NCBI GenBank assembly: GCA_013398615.1
Contig: VZSR01003803.1
Coordinates: 9,807,240 to 9,871,239, forward strand
Direction of reading: 5' to 3'
DNA: 64,000 bases
Origin: Brachypodius melanocephalos
Lineage: Eukaryota > Chordata > Aves > Passeriformes > Pycnonotidae
Under the pieces are notes generated by a model, which was given only the letters and a program-made list of their open reading frames with translations, was not told where the DNA came from and did not search any database. The translations under genes and the position numbers were made by a program. Below, one piece after another: positions 1 through 10,900 of this stretch (its first letter is position 1; each line of letters begins with the position of its first letter).

Positions 1-500
1 CATGATCCCTGGACACTGCTGGAAACCAGAACATTTCACTGTTATATTTTATTTTATTCATCAGTAAATTCAAACTTTTTACTTTCTAGAAGTTAAAGAT
101 GAATATCACTTTGAATCAGAAAAAACCCCAAGCCTAAGCAAAAACAAACAAATAACAAACAAACAAGCAAACAAAAAAGTGAGAGTTTATATTACAATTT
201 TTAAAGTCATTATCCAAGGGTGAAAATTCCCTGTCTTTTGATGTCATGATTACCCAACGTTGCTATTCCATGCTAACTTCATTTCCTTCACTGGAGCTTC
301 ACTTCAGTCTGCATTAACTTCAAGGGACAGTTGTGACTGCATCCCAGATAAATATGCAGAACTGTTTTACTGAATTATGCTAATACTTTACATATCAGTA
401 AATGCTGAAACTACTGCCATGGGATATGTGACTTTACAGCATTTTCAAGACAACATTTTCTAATAAAATAACAGTCAACACAATATTAAAGTTTGCCTAC
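1..500 (-). other. part of intron 4 of the MMP1-like gene
   Basis: No further MMP exon is visible; in particular nothing encodes the HExxHxxGxxH zinc motif that exon 5 should carry. A CAAA-rich simple repeat lies at about 139-178. Confidence 0.75.
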
Positions 501-632
501 CACTATAGGTGGTAAATTTGGTCCAGTTTTCATCTTCATCAAAGTGGGCATCTCCTCCTATCCCATTGCCAGGGGGGTAGGCATGAGCCAGAGTTCCTCC
601 TGGACCATCAAAGGAGTAAAAGTCACCGTGAA
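501..632 (-). CDS. MMP1: MMP1-like exon 4: structural zinc and calcium sites
   Basis: 132 nt by the better donor (G|GTAGGC after base 501). It encodes HGDFYSFDGPGGTLAHA and GGDAHFDEDENWT, holding the structural zinc ligands. MMP13 exon 4 in this window is 126 nt, so this exon is two codons longer. A second in-phase donor (A|GTGGTA, exon end 504) would make it 129 nt. Confidence 0.88.
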
Positions 633-1831
633 CTAAAAATAAGGGGGGGAAAAGGGACATTTTTCATTATCTTGATAAGAAAAAGTGACAAGCACTATGA
701 TTCCCTGGCAATAGAGTCTCCTTACATCCAGCTGCAAAGGAAATCATTATATCTGCTTGGCCGCCATAGACCCTGGTGAACCTCAGAGGGGTGACACTGC
801 TCCAGAGCTGGAAGGCTCTTGCAATTGCTTCCTCTACATCAGCTTGCAGCATGTCTGGAGTGTAGTTCAAAATCCTGTGAATTAAAGAAAAAAGGAATTA
901 GAAGCAAACAAATCACATGTGACTGTGACACGTGGTATCAAGGTCAAATATTTTAATCAGTTGTTACAATTGTTTATGTGTCTCAAGTGGTTTATTTAAA
1001 AAATATTTTTATTACATAACAGATGAAGATTTCACAGTTTTCTTTCATGTCTTTCAAAAACCCTAACACATATACTCAGTTATATTTTTTCTATTCACTG
1101 AATATATTATTTAGTAGGCTATTAGTTAACTAATGTAAACTCCTATTTTGGTATTCCCGTCACTATTTGGAAGCCTGAATAGTTCCCACATTCCCATCTC
1201 TTTCATCCTGAATGGAGCTTTTATATGGAGAAGCACAGAAATAAATAGCAAAGAACCTGTAGACATTACTTTTGCCTAGCATTCTCAAAGCTTCCCAGTG
1301 GTGTCGATAAAAACATGCTTTAATGTGTGTTACCGATAGGTCACGTCTTCTTTCTTCCACGTGGGGCTGTGTGGGAAGGTGCTGTATGAACGGATGTCTG
1401 GTATTCCACATCTAGGCTGCTTCATCATGTCCAGTGTCTTCTGATTCAGCTCCCCAGTCATCTCCAGCCCAAAGAATGACTGCATCTCTCGTATTTTGTC
1501 AGCCATGTGGCTGAGGTCCTTGGCTCTAAACAGAGAATGTTTCTCTTCTTTAAAATCATAGAAGTTTTCAAGATATTTCTGATGGGGAAGAAAAAGCAAC
1601 AGTTCAGAATATAAAACTTTCTTTTCAAATGCAGAGATCTGGTTATAAAATATTCTACGTTGGTAATACATCACTATGTTCATTTTCTCAATAAATTATT
1701 TTGTCAGTTCTGTCCATAGTCCTTACCTTAGCAAACTGCATATCTTCATTTTCCTTTTCTGGAGCCACTGGAAAAGCAGAGGAGCATATAACATATAATA
1801 ACTCAAGAAAAAGAAGGATCTTTGTCTTCAT
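501..1831 (-). CDS. MMP1: MMP1-like interstitial collagenase, 5' part (exons 1-4; gene runs off the left end)
   Basis: Secreted zinc endopeptidase zymogen of the collagenase/stromelysin group, expected to cut fibrillar collagen outside the cell. Four coding exons join in phase: 1727-1831, 1334-1578, 726-874 and 501-632 (105, 245, 149 and 132 nt); the 245 and 149 nt sizes are typical of MMP genes. Residues 1-19 or so are a signal peptide (MKTKILLFLELLYVICSSA). Propeptide cysteine switch PRCGIPD is at residues 90-96 (Cys92). Structural zinc ligands His168, Asp170, His183 and His196 fall at the human MMP1 positions, and the block GIGGDAHFDEDE is MMP1-type rather than stromelysin-type. The HExxH exon, linker and hemopexin domain must lie left of base 1. 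Exon 1 resembles MMP27 as well, so MMP27, MMP8 or a bird-specific paralogue are alternatives. No frame break is seen. Family certain; exact orthology moderate. Confidence 0.85.
726..874 (-). CDS. MMP1: MMP1-like exon 3: start of catalytic domain
   Basis: 149 nt, acceptor AATTCACAG, donor GTAAGG. It encodes ILNYTPDM through ADIMISFAAG. AFQLWSSVTPL and GQADIMISF are close to MMP1. Confidence 0.93.
1334..1578 (-). CDS. MMP1: MMP1-like exon 2: propeptide with cysteine switch
   Basis: 245 nt, acceptor CCCCATCAG, donor G|GTAACA. It encodes KYLENFYDFK through VTYR, with PRCGIPD holding the latent enzyme's zinc-blocking Cys92. Confidence 0.93.
1727..1831 (-). CDS. MMP1: MMP1-like exon 1: signal peptide and start of propeptide
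   Basis: Codons 1-35, ending in MQFAK before a GTAAGG donor (phase 0). The start ATG at 1831-1829 has A at -3 and lies about 85 bp downstream of the TATA box. The hydrophobic core is ILLFLELLYVIC. Confidence 0.9.
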
Positions 1832-1913
1832 CTTTGTCTCCCTGTCCTACCAGCCCTTGCTAGAAGACCTCTCAATCTCTTTTTCCTCTGTCTAAGACTC
1901 ACCAGTGTTCCAC

Positions 1914-1921
1914 TATTTATA
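1914..1921 (-). promoter_or_regulatory. TATA box of the MMP1-like gene
   Basis: TATAAATA on the minus strand. It implies a transcription start near 1887 and a 5' UTR of roughly 55 nt before the ATG at 1831. Confidence 0.8.
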
Positions 1922-1954
1922 TCAGTGCTGTGCTTGCTAAAGTCAATAATGGCA

Positions 1955-1975
1955 TGACTCAGCTTATAACATCCT
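1955..1975 (-). promoter_or_regulatory. AP-1 site with adjacent PEA3/ETS site, MMP1-like promoter
   Basis: On the minus strand AGGATG (1970-1975) is followed by TTATAAGC and then TGAGTCA (1955-1961), about 70 bp upstream of the inferred start. The human MMP1 promoter has the same order and near-identical core (PEA3 AGGATG at about -88, AP-1 at about -72), the phorbol ester and growth-factor responsive unit. This supports both the promoter call and the MMP1 assignment. Confidence 0.82.
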
Positions 1976-1999
1976 CTGATTTTCCACAGAAACGTAGAA

Positions 2000-4900
2000 A
2001 ACAAATTTGGATTTAGAAGCAAGCAAACACATGACAGTTTACCTTGCCCAAAACCCCCTGATTTCGCAATCATATTATTGGACAGTATGTTGTTTTTTTC
2101 TTCATTCCTAAAGAGAGCTGGACAAAAACTACCCCCTTTTTCAGAAGTGATCTGGTTCTTTGTGAGGGTCAACAGTCTGTAATTCCTCACAGTACTTGAG
2201 AAGGGACCTCCAGAAACTGCCTTCATTTTTCTCAATGCAGCTTGCATGCAGGACCTCATCATGCCAGGAAAGAACCCTTTCCTTTAGCTCATCTTGTACC
2301 TGATAATTTTAGTGACATAGCCAATTATACAAAAAACTCACTTCTCTTTTGTTGAACCTGACAGCCCAGCATTGTTACAGAATCATTATTTATGCTGCTA
2401 CCTGGCCCATATAATCATGGATCTATGGCCTCATCCCCTTTCTGCCTTGCACCACAAAGTAAAAGTCTCAGTAGAGCACCCCAGATCATATATCATGGTC
2501 TGCATTAGCCAAGGCTGGTTTCACAGCTAAAGAGGAAATGGCAGAAATTGCCCTACAGAACCACAGGCACCTTTGGGATAAAGGGTTTTCAGCAGAATCT
2601 TTTAATAAACTTCTCCAACATCAGATGGAAGGTGATGAGGATTTGTGCCACAGATTCAAAGTTTCCCAATCTGCCAGAAATCCTACTTTCAATTCCTATG
2701 CCCTTTTCCGAACACGGTGCACTTCACTTTGTGGAGGGATTGCAGAACCCCTGTCACTCAGATGTCTATTGACTGTCATTTCCGAGACACCCATCTTTGG
2801 AAGCAGAATTCTTCTGTGTTGATTTAACACCCACATGCAACTTCAAAAGGAGAAACATGAGCTAAAAATAATCCACTTCTTTTTGAACATGAGAAAAATA
2901 AGAAAAAAGGAACCACTTATCCAGTGACAAAAAACATATTGGAGACTTCATAAAAACAATCTTAGCACCACAGCAGCTGAGCTCTGCAGTCTGCAAGGTG
3001 GCCTGAGGAAAGGCATGGCCTCTTTCCAAAGGAAATTGGAGTTGAACAGCCTGGCTAGACTCAGGACACATCGTGTGTGTGACCCAGGTCAGAGCCCAGG
3101 TCCCTGAACCACTGAGGGAAGTGGTACAAATGTTTATGTCTAAGGCTGCAGCAGGATGAGGACGGCTTTGCCAATGCCCCACTGCTGCTGTAATGGGGTC
3201 CTCCTGCTCCTCCCAGCCTGGCCAGGACTTTTGCTGTTTTCCTGTGCCCTTCTGATATGAAGTGTGTCCTCAATAAACCAATTCAGAGGGCTGAAGCTAC
3301 AGGAAACAGCCCAGAAAAATAACCCTAACCCCACTAATAAATAGTTTCCTGCTGAAGTTAGCAAATGCACTGGCACCCTAAGGGGTAAGAAGAGCCTCCA
3401 TGAAGGAGGGGTGGGATATCATGGATGGGAATAGGGATGCAGGAAGGCAGCTAGCAACACTGGGAAGTTAGGACCTCTCCTTTGGCAGCAGCAGGGTTTG
3501 GCTCTTCTTGTCATGGAAGAGCATCCCAAACTGCAGTTGTAGAGTATGACTGCATTTCCACACAGAAATCCAGATGCAAAGCAGGGACATTTTGAATACT
3601 GTGTTTGTATCTCTGCACCTGGCATCAGCAGCTTGCATATGGCACTCATCCTCTGCTTTCAGCTGAATGTTTTGTAAACACCCTGCTTGCTGTGTCCAGG
3701 GGCAAAGCAGTCAGAGCATGAGATGAAGCACACCCAGTTGGCAAATATTTTAGTGAGCTTTTCTTTCTGAGTGACTTTTGCATGGCTGCCAATATTCATG
3801 TTACAGCTCCAGCTGTTGGTTCCACTTCCAGATCCTGTTGCCTGCATGCTTGAGCTGAAATTTATGGAGTGGCTGGTGAGTGCTGGGTCTTGCCTTGTGT
3901 TTGGCAACACAAGTGATGCAAATTCACTGCTGAGCAGTCTGCATGGCTCTGAAGGGTATGAGCAGGTGTGATACTTACACGTGGATCCAAGAGTTCACTT
4001 GCCTTCTTATGCTGAACCCTAAGACAGCAGCCTTAATGTTCAAGCTAACGTGGGTATTCAGTCCTGGGTTTAAGTATTGCAGGATAAAACTGGGAGCTGT
4101 ATTGTGGCTTTAATCAGAAGTTTAAAGTGTTGGAAAATTACATTCCCAGGGAACACAGTGAAGATTTACTGGCAAAGATGCAGCTCGAATTTGAATGGAG
4201 TGAGCTGAGCTGATACCTCACATGCCACTCTTGCCTTACCTATAGGTCAACTATTTGATGAGTTCTGCTTTAGAATCACTTAATCCTTGACAAGGCATGG
4301 AGCAGGTCAGATGCCTGTTTCATGCCTTGGTCCCATAGGTAAAGAGGTCCTTCTATTCCCATCCCAGTTCCAGGAAGCTGATCCCCCCTGTGCCCTGAAG
4401 TCACTTGCTGTCCTTCAGCTGGGTTGGAGACCATGGAGATGTCAGGGGTGGCTTGCCAGCTTATGCAGCAGCAAAGCAGCCAGAATGGATCCAGGAATAC
4501 TGCTCATTTCTTCCCTCAGCTCATCAGCACTCAGACTCATTCATCCCATATCGCCAGCAGTTAACCACGCACTCAGGGACAAGAGTGGGTGCTTTCCCAG
4601 GAAGACCCCTGCAGTAGAACAGAGCATTTCACCGAAAGCCTGCCAACATCAAGGCTAGTTTTCCTCCACCACAGAACTGTTTGTCCTCTGACAGTGTAAT
4701 TTGTATTATCCTGTGGGATCTAGTCCAAGTGCCAGGGTTTTCAGTGGATTTGTCAAAATTCTACCTGGGAATTTTGCCATTTCTTTTTTTTTTCACTATT
4801 GAGATTCCATCCAGAAATGTCATTCCAGTTCTGCTTGGCACTTTTGACTTACAGAAAGAAGTGGAAGGATGCTTAACATAGTCATATAAACAATTGTCAT

Positions 4901-7900
4901 TAACTCTATAAACAACAGCAAATTAAGTCAAAGGAAGCTTGACTTAATTACACACTGTGATTTCACTTAACACACACTATGATTTCACCTCCTAAACTTT
5001 TTAGAAGGATCTGTAGATTCTTCTTTTCCACCTCCCCTTCACTCACACTGTTTCTAACCTCTCTTTAAGCGACTTCTGCCAAAGAACCAGGATGTGTTAT
5101 GAAGGTCTTGGACATGCCTGGGCTTGGAAGAAGCTGCTGGTTTCTTCCACTTGAATGGAATAGGCAGATAGATTCATACAAAGAGATTCAGGGACTTGGG
5201 AGACAATAACTGAACAGGAAAAGACACAAGCCTTTTACATCATTATATGAGCCAGTCTTTAATAAATAACAGCCGGATCATAGCACAGAAGTGGTTGAGT
5301 GAGGTAGGCAAGCAGAAAATTTGTGACATGGAAGAAGGTATTAAAAAACTCAGAAAAACAAGAAAATATTTATTGAAAATGAAACTTTCAATCTCTTTCT
5401 GCAAGAAAGTATTTTGAGAGTATTGAAACTGAGCCTGAAACAGGTATTTACTTGAATTCCATGATTTTGCCTGTATATCCATATACTTCCATTTATTAGT
5501 GGAATCCCTTTATCCTACTTTTCTAATATACAGCTTCTAATAGTAACAATATTCGCCACTTTTCTACTTTGTCTAAGCATTTTGTCCAGGTTCCATTGCT
5601 GAGCGATGGCATGTAGAGGTAGACTCAATAGCTGGTCTTGATTAAACAAGAATTTAGAGATTTTTGATGTGTGTATCCTTGAGTATTATCAGCAATAACA
5701 AAGCTGAAATCACTTCCGTACTTGTATTTTGTATATAAACAAGTTTCCTAAGCAGCATGTCATTTCCTCTCAGCAATGTCTGACTTGGTAGCTTAGAAGG
5801 CAGGGTCACAGAGTGATTGCAGTCCACTGGTGTTATATTATCCATCAGTGAACAAGACGTGGGACAGAATCCAATGCCCAAGAACTCTGAGATTTGCAGG
5901 AAATAAAGTGGAATATGGATGTTGGAAATAATGGCACCCTTGTTTCGTATGTGGCAATATATTGGGGTCATACTCTGAATTTGGACATGGCCTGAGCAAT
6001 GGGCATGACAGGAAGCACTGTGGTTGTGATACACAATTAATTCACCATTCTGGCCCCTATGAGATTCAGGCTGTCACTGTCCCAACACACCAAACCTTTG
6101 AGGTCACTGAAATGTGGTCAGGGTCCTGCCTTACCTCCTGAAGGGGAATGGCCAGTAAAATGTTGCATTTCTCTCTCCTCCCATGCACAGTGTTTTATGG
6201 TCAAGGACCTTTGCAATTCTTGCTTTCTTATAAAAGATATGAATAAGCTGCCAGATCTCCGGTTGTTAGTTAAGGTGATGTTTTTTTAGACTCAAGAAGA
6301 TTTGCTGTAGATTTTTAGTTGTGTAGAGCAGAAGACAAGTCCACAGAAGATGATTTCTGATGTGTGGCTGGTCATCCCATCTCTTTAAAACTGCTTGAAC
6401 AGTTGACTTTGTTACGTCCATTAGCCATATGGTTAATATATTACGTGCTAATGTTATATGAACTTGACTGCAATGCTTTGAATTAAAGATTAGGAAGAGA
6501 TAGGGAACTTTGCCATGTAAAATATCTCCTAACTTTTCTGGAATTCCTTTTGATGTGGACTGGAAAAAGCTGACATCTTTTATAACTTTACTTGGAAGCC
6601 CTAAGATATTTAGCCAATGCACTATCAATGCTTGAAAAAAAGATACCACCTTGAGAAGCCTGAGTTCTCCGTCCAAAAAAAAGACCTGAGCAGGAACAGT
6701 GAGGAAGCACTCTAGAAAACAGTCTGCCACCCTGTTCTCATATGTCATGGTCATAATTTGAAAATTATGTAATAAATACTGGGAGTCATTTTATGTAGAG
6801 GTCTCCATTGATCCTTAAATAGCTGCCAGTAAACTATGAGTACCAAAATAAACTACCTTCACTACTTATCTTCTTTATCTAGAGATCAACATGATTTATG
6901 CAACCAACCCTTTCTTTACATTGATGTATAAAATAAAGTGGCAATACCCACCTCAGAGCTCTGTCTGCTCTGAGCAAACCTGCACCCACAAAGGTTTCAC
7001 TTAGCGGAAGGATGTCTTTGAACAATGTGATGAAGAGGGAAATCTTTAGATGCTACCATAGCAGACAGAGGTGTAATTTACCAGCTTTGTAATAAAATCA
7101 ACAATTAAATGTTTTAGTGATGTTCTGGGACATGAAGCCACTGAGTAGAGAGCAATTACCAAACATAAGAAGTCAAAAGAATTGAATACTTATTGTACGT
7201 CTAAAAGATAAAAAATATTTATTTAGTTTAAACTCTTGTAAAAAAAAAAAGGCTATTCAATATCTCAAACCACTCCTTTAAAGGTGCTGACTAGTGAAGG
7301 TGCTGTCATTGTACATTTGTGAAAATGCTAAACTAAAATAATTAATTGCCTTTCTACATCTCTTTTACTTCTGCATACCAAAGAATATTCTTGTTTTGAA
7401 TACCAGTTCAAGTAATCGAACACCACAGTTAACACATGAAACTGTCTTGGAACATAATTCCAAAATATTTCTTGACTCAAAAAAGGATACATTTTAATAA
7501 ATATTGGAGTATTAAACTCGCAAGCCATTTAATTTGTATGAAAAAGTTACTTTGAATGTATGATTCTTGTAGTTAACAGAGAACTACTTGTGATCTCAAG
7601 AATGCAGAGTCAGGACAAAGCACAGATATGAAATTACTAAATAATATGTCACTTTCCAGCGGTGTCTTCCTCCAGCTCACCACTATGTACCTGCACAGGG
7701 ATTGCTGAATATCTACCTGAGGCATTCAAATGAATTCATGTTACCTCATCCAAGATAAGTTGAACTGTAAAACCTTTGCAACTTTAATTGCTAATTAAAT
7801 CCAAGTGGTCTGAGTGAAGTGTGTCAGGGATGGGGAGGGATGGGCTCTGCTGTAAAGCAGAGGAAGAAGCTTCTGGGCAGCAGTTTCTCCAGCTCTCACT

Positions 7901-10900
7901 GCTGAGGATGGCACATGAGCCAAGCTTGCATGTGCAGTCATGAACATGGACAGGGATTAGGTTTCAGATATTAAATTAAATTACTTTTTCATGCTCACAA
8001 TGTTCTCAAGGAATTGGACTCACACGACTTTGTTGTAAATTATTATCCAGTGGCCTCCAGCTAATTAAAAAAGACAAGGCAGGCTTGTCAGGATGTTGCT
8101 TCACTACAGTTTTGTAAGACTTGATCACAGTCTCTTCTCTCCAAAATGCCTTGGGATATTACTTCACATGCTAAAGGCATGCTAAACAGTTCGCAGATCT
8201 AAGAGAAATCCTTCAGGTGTATGTGAACAGAAGGAAGTGCTGTGGGTTGTCATGGAGTTTGAGGAATGAAGTAATATGCAGCTGTGCAATTTAGAATGAC
8301 TTATTTTTCCCTAGATCATGCATTCACAAGACATACAGGGCTTGTCAGTGCATCTCCTCTGCCCTTACTGTAAATACTTCATCATAGACCCATTCTGATT
8401 TCCAGACCCTATGTGAACTCCTTGCAGTGGCAGGCACTTCATCCAGTGTGCCATGTACTCTCTCAGTAGCCAGCTGGGGTAAACTAAGGGAGATTTACAC
8501 AATGTCTCTCACAGATGTGGTGGACACCAAATCACATGGCTGTGCTCAATACCAAAACCCTCAGCATCAACACACACATGATTGGAGCACATCACTAGCT
8601 CCCTCCCAACCACTACCTACTGTCCACAGGTCAAAACTTGTCTTTCTCTTTTTTTTTTTTTTTTTCCAGTAAAAACTACAATATTATTTATTTTCCCTGA
8701 GCGATTTTGGTTAGCCCTACCTATATCTTAGTAACAGTTTCCCAGCCCCACACGTGGCAGCTATCTTTCCCTATAGAGGTTATATAACACATCTAAACTA
8801 CAAAAAATAATCACATATTGCATTTGATTCTAAAGTCATCTGCTTTTCTTTCAAACCTCAAAAAAGCTATTTTCACTGGCACGAACACTTTGCTATCTAA
8901 TAAGAGTTTATTTTATATATGCAATTTAGCAAATAGATACCTGCAACATTAAAAATAGTTAGGAGATTCAGTTTAATTAATAGTACAGATGTCAAAAAGC
9001 CACAGGGAATAGGCAGTGGGTTTTATGATATACTTTACAGGGTTTTTTTTTCATAATTTACATTTCTTGGAGTGGTTACTGATCTTTAGACTTGCATTGC
9101 AAAATAGAGTTCAAATTGTCCAAGGTGACACAAGATTGTCCTTTCAAACACTGTAATTCTCAAAGGATCTACACTATAGGTCTTATATACACTATTTGTC
9201 TTTGCAGTATCCAAAATTTATTTTGTCAGAACGGGGAGGCTGTGTAAAATGGATAATTAATTCATTTCTCTAACATCTATGTCATATAGTCTCTCCTTAT
9301 TCTACTTGAAAACACAAATAATTGTGAAGCAATTAAAAAGACAACAAAATAGACAGAGGTATTATCATTCTATTCACAGTAGATGGAAAAAGAATAAAGG
9401 GAATAATTGTTTTGGTTATCCAGGTATTATCAATGTTAGTTGAAGACATCCAGTGAAAGGAAAGCAGAAACATTTAAAACATTGTTTTTTAAAAAAATCT
9501 GAAAACACACATTCTTTTGACCTGCCAACATTCTTCAAGAGACAGGTGTATCTTCCCTTATATTCCAGGAAAATGCAAAGGTGATGAAAAAAATACTTGT
9601 TTAAAAAACAGTTCATCCCAATACATCTGAAGCCAACTTCTAATACAACATCTAGCAATTATTTCCATGGTTTATTTCTTCTGAAAAGAGGCTTTGTGTA
9701 TATTTTGTTCTCGAGTATTGCAAAGAAAGGACTTGTCTCCTTTGATGATTATTTGAGAACATATTCACTTGTCATTGTTGGATAAAATTAAGAAAAGTAT
9801 GGTTGACATGAAATATTGTTCATTTTATGTAAAGTGAGAAAGAATCTGGCCTGGGTTTTCTTTGGTGTTAATACAGATTTCACTGATGGAAAAGTGAAAA
9901 AATTTTTCTGTTGCAATAAGGCCTCAAACATGATTCAATTTGAATAAAAATCATAGTTGGGCAGAAAATGAAATAAATTGCTGCCCTCTTGAGATATTTC
10001 ATAATATGGAATATGAGTTAATAATGAATATGTGTTTAAAGTAATCATACAAGACTCTTAAATTGTTAATAGAGAATTTTTCATTATTTCTCTAACATAA
10101 TATGCTTGGCAACTCCTTGTTTTTCTTTCTTCCAGCAACAAAATTTCCCTTTCCCTTAAAAATATATACCAGTCAAAACCACCCAAAATTTCCCATATTA
10201 TGTTTTAGCTCTTTCTAACTTCTACACCACTTATTACTTCATATATTCAGAAACCATTTCCTGCTCAAAGCTGACAAATAAAGGGAAAGGGCTTATTTAA
10301 AAACCCCAACATTTAAGCCACATTAAATTCAGAAGGTGTTGAGTAGCAAGAGCACTGAAAATATTAAATACAATTTTTCTCCTGAACTTGGCAAATTTTG
10401 ATTTCTGGTTTTAGATATATTTTTAATACTATCAAATTAAGGCATGAGATCAAATCAAATATATATTGCTTGTAACATATTTTTTGAACTTAACAGGAAA
10501 ATTTCTTTTTTCCTTGGAACACAGTATATAAAAGAGCAGTAATGTTCAGCTAAGTGCTTAGAAACAGAAATATGCTCTTTGCATATGAACCTACCTCATA
10601 TACAGAGTAACACAGCCAACATAAAGAGAGGCATATAGATGAGTAATCCTGGTGAACAAGTAAAGTTCAGAGCTCTGCTGTTTCTCTCTCACAGTCTGTT
10701 TTTCCTGTGCTTGGATCAAGACAATATCCTTACTACCAAAGTATTGTACTACAGATGAATAATCAGTCTCAGGCACATAATGAAAGATTAAAACACGGTT
10801 CTAATGCAAAGAAAATGAGAGTAGCAATCTTCGATTAAAACCACCTTGTAACCTCCTGCAATAATCACATCCATCAGAGCAGGGAAAGACCAACACTCAA

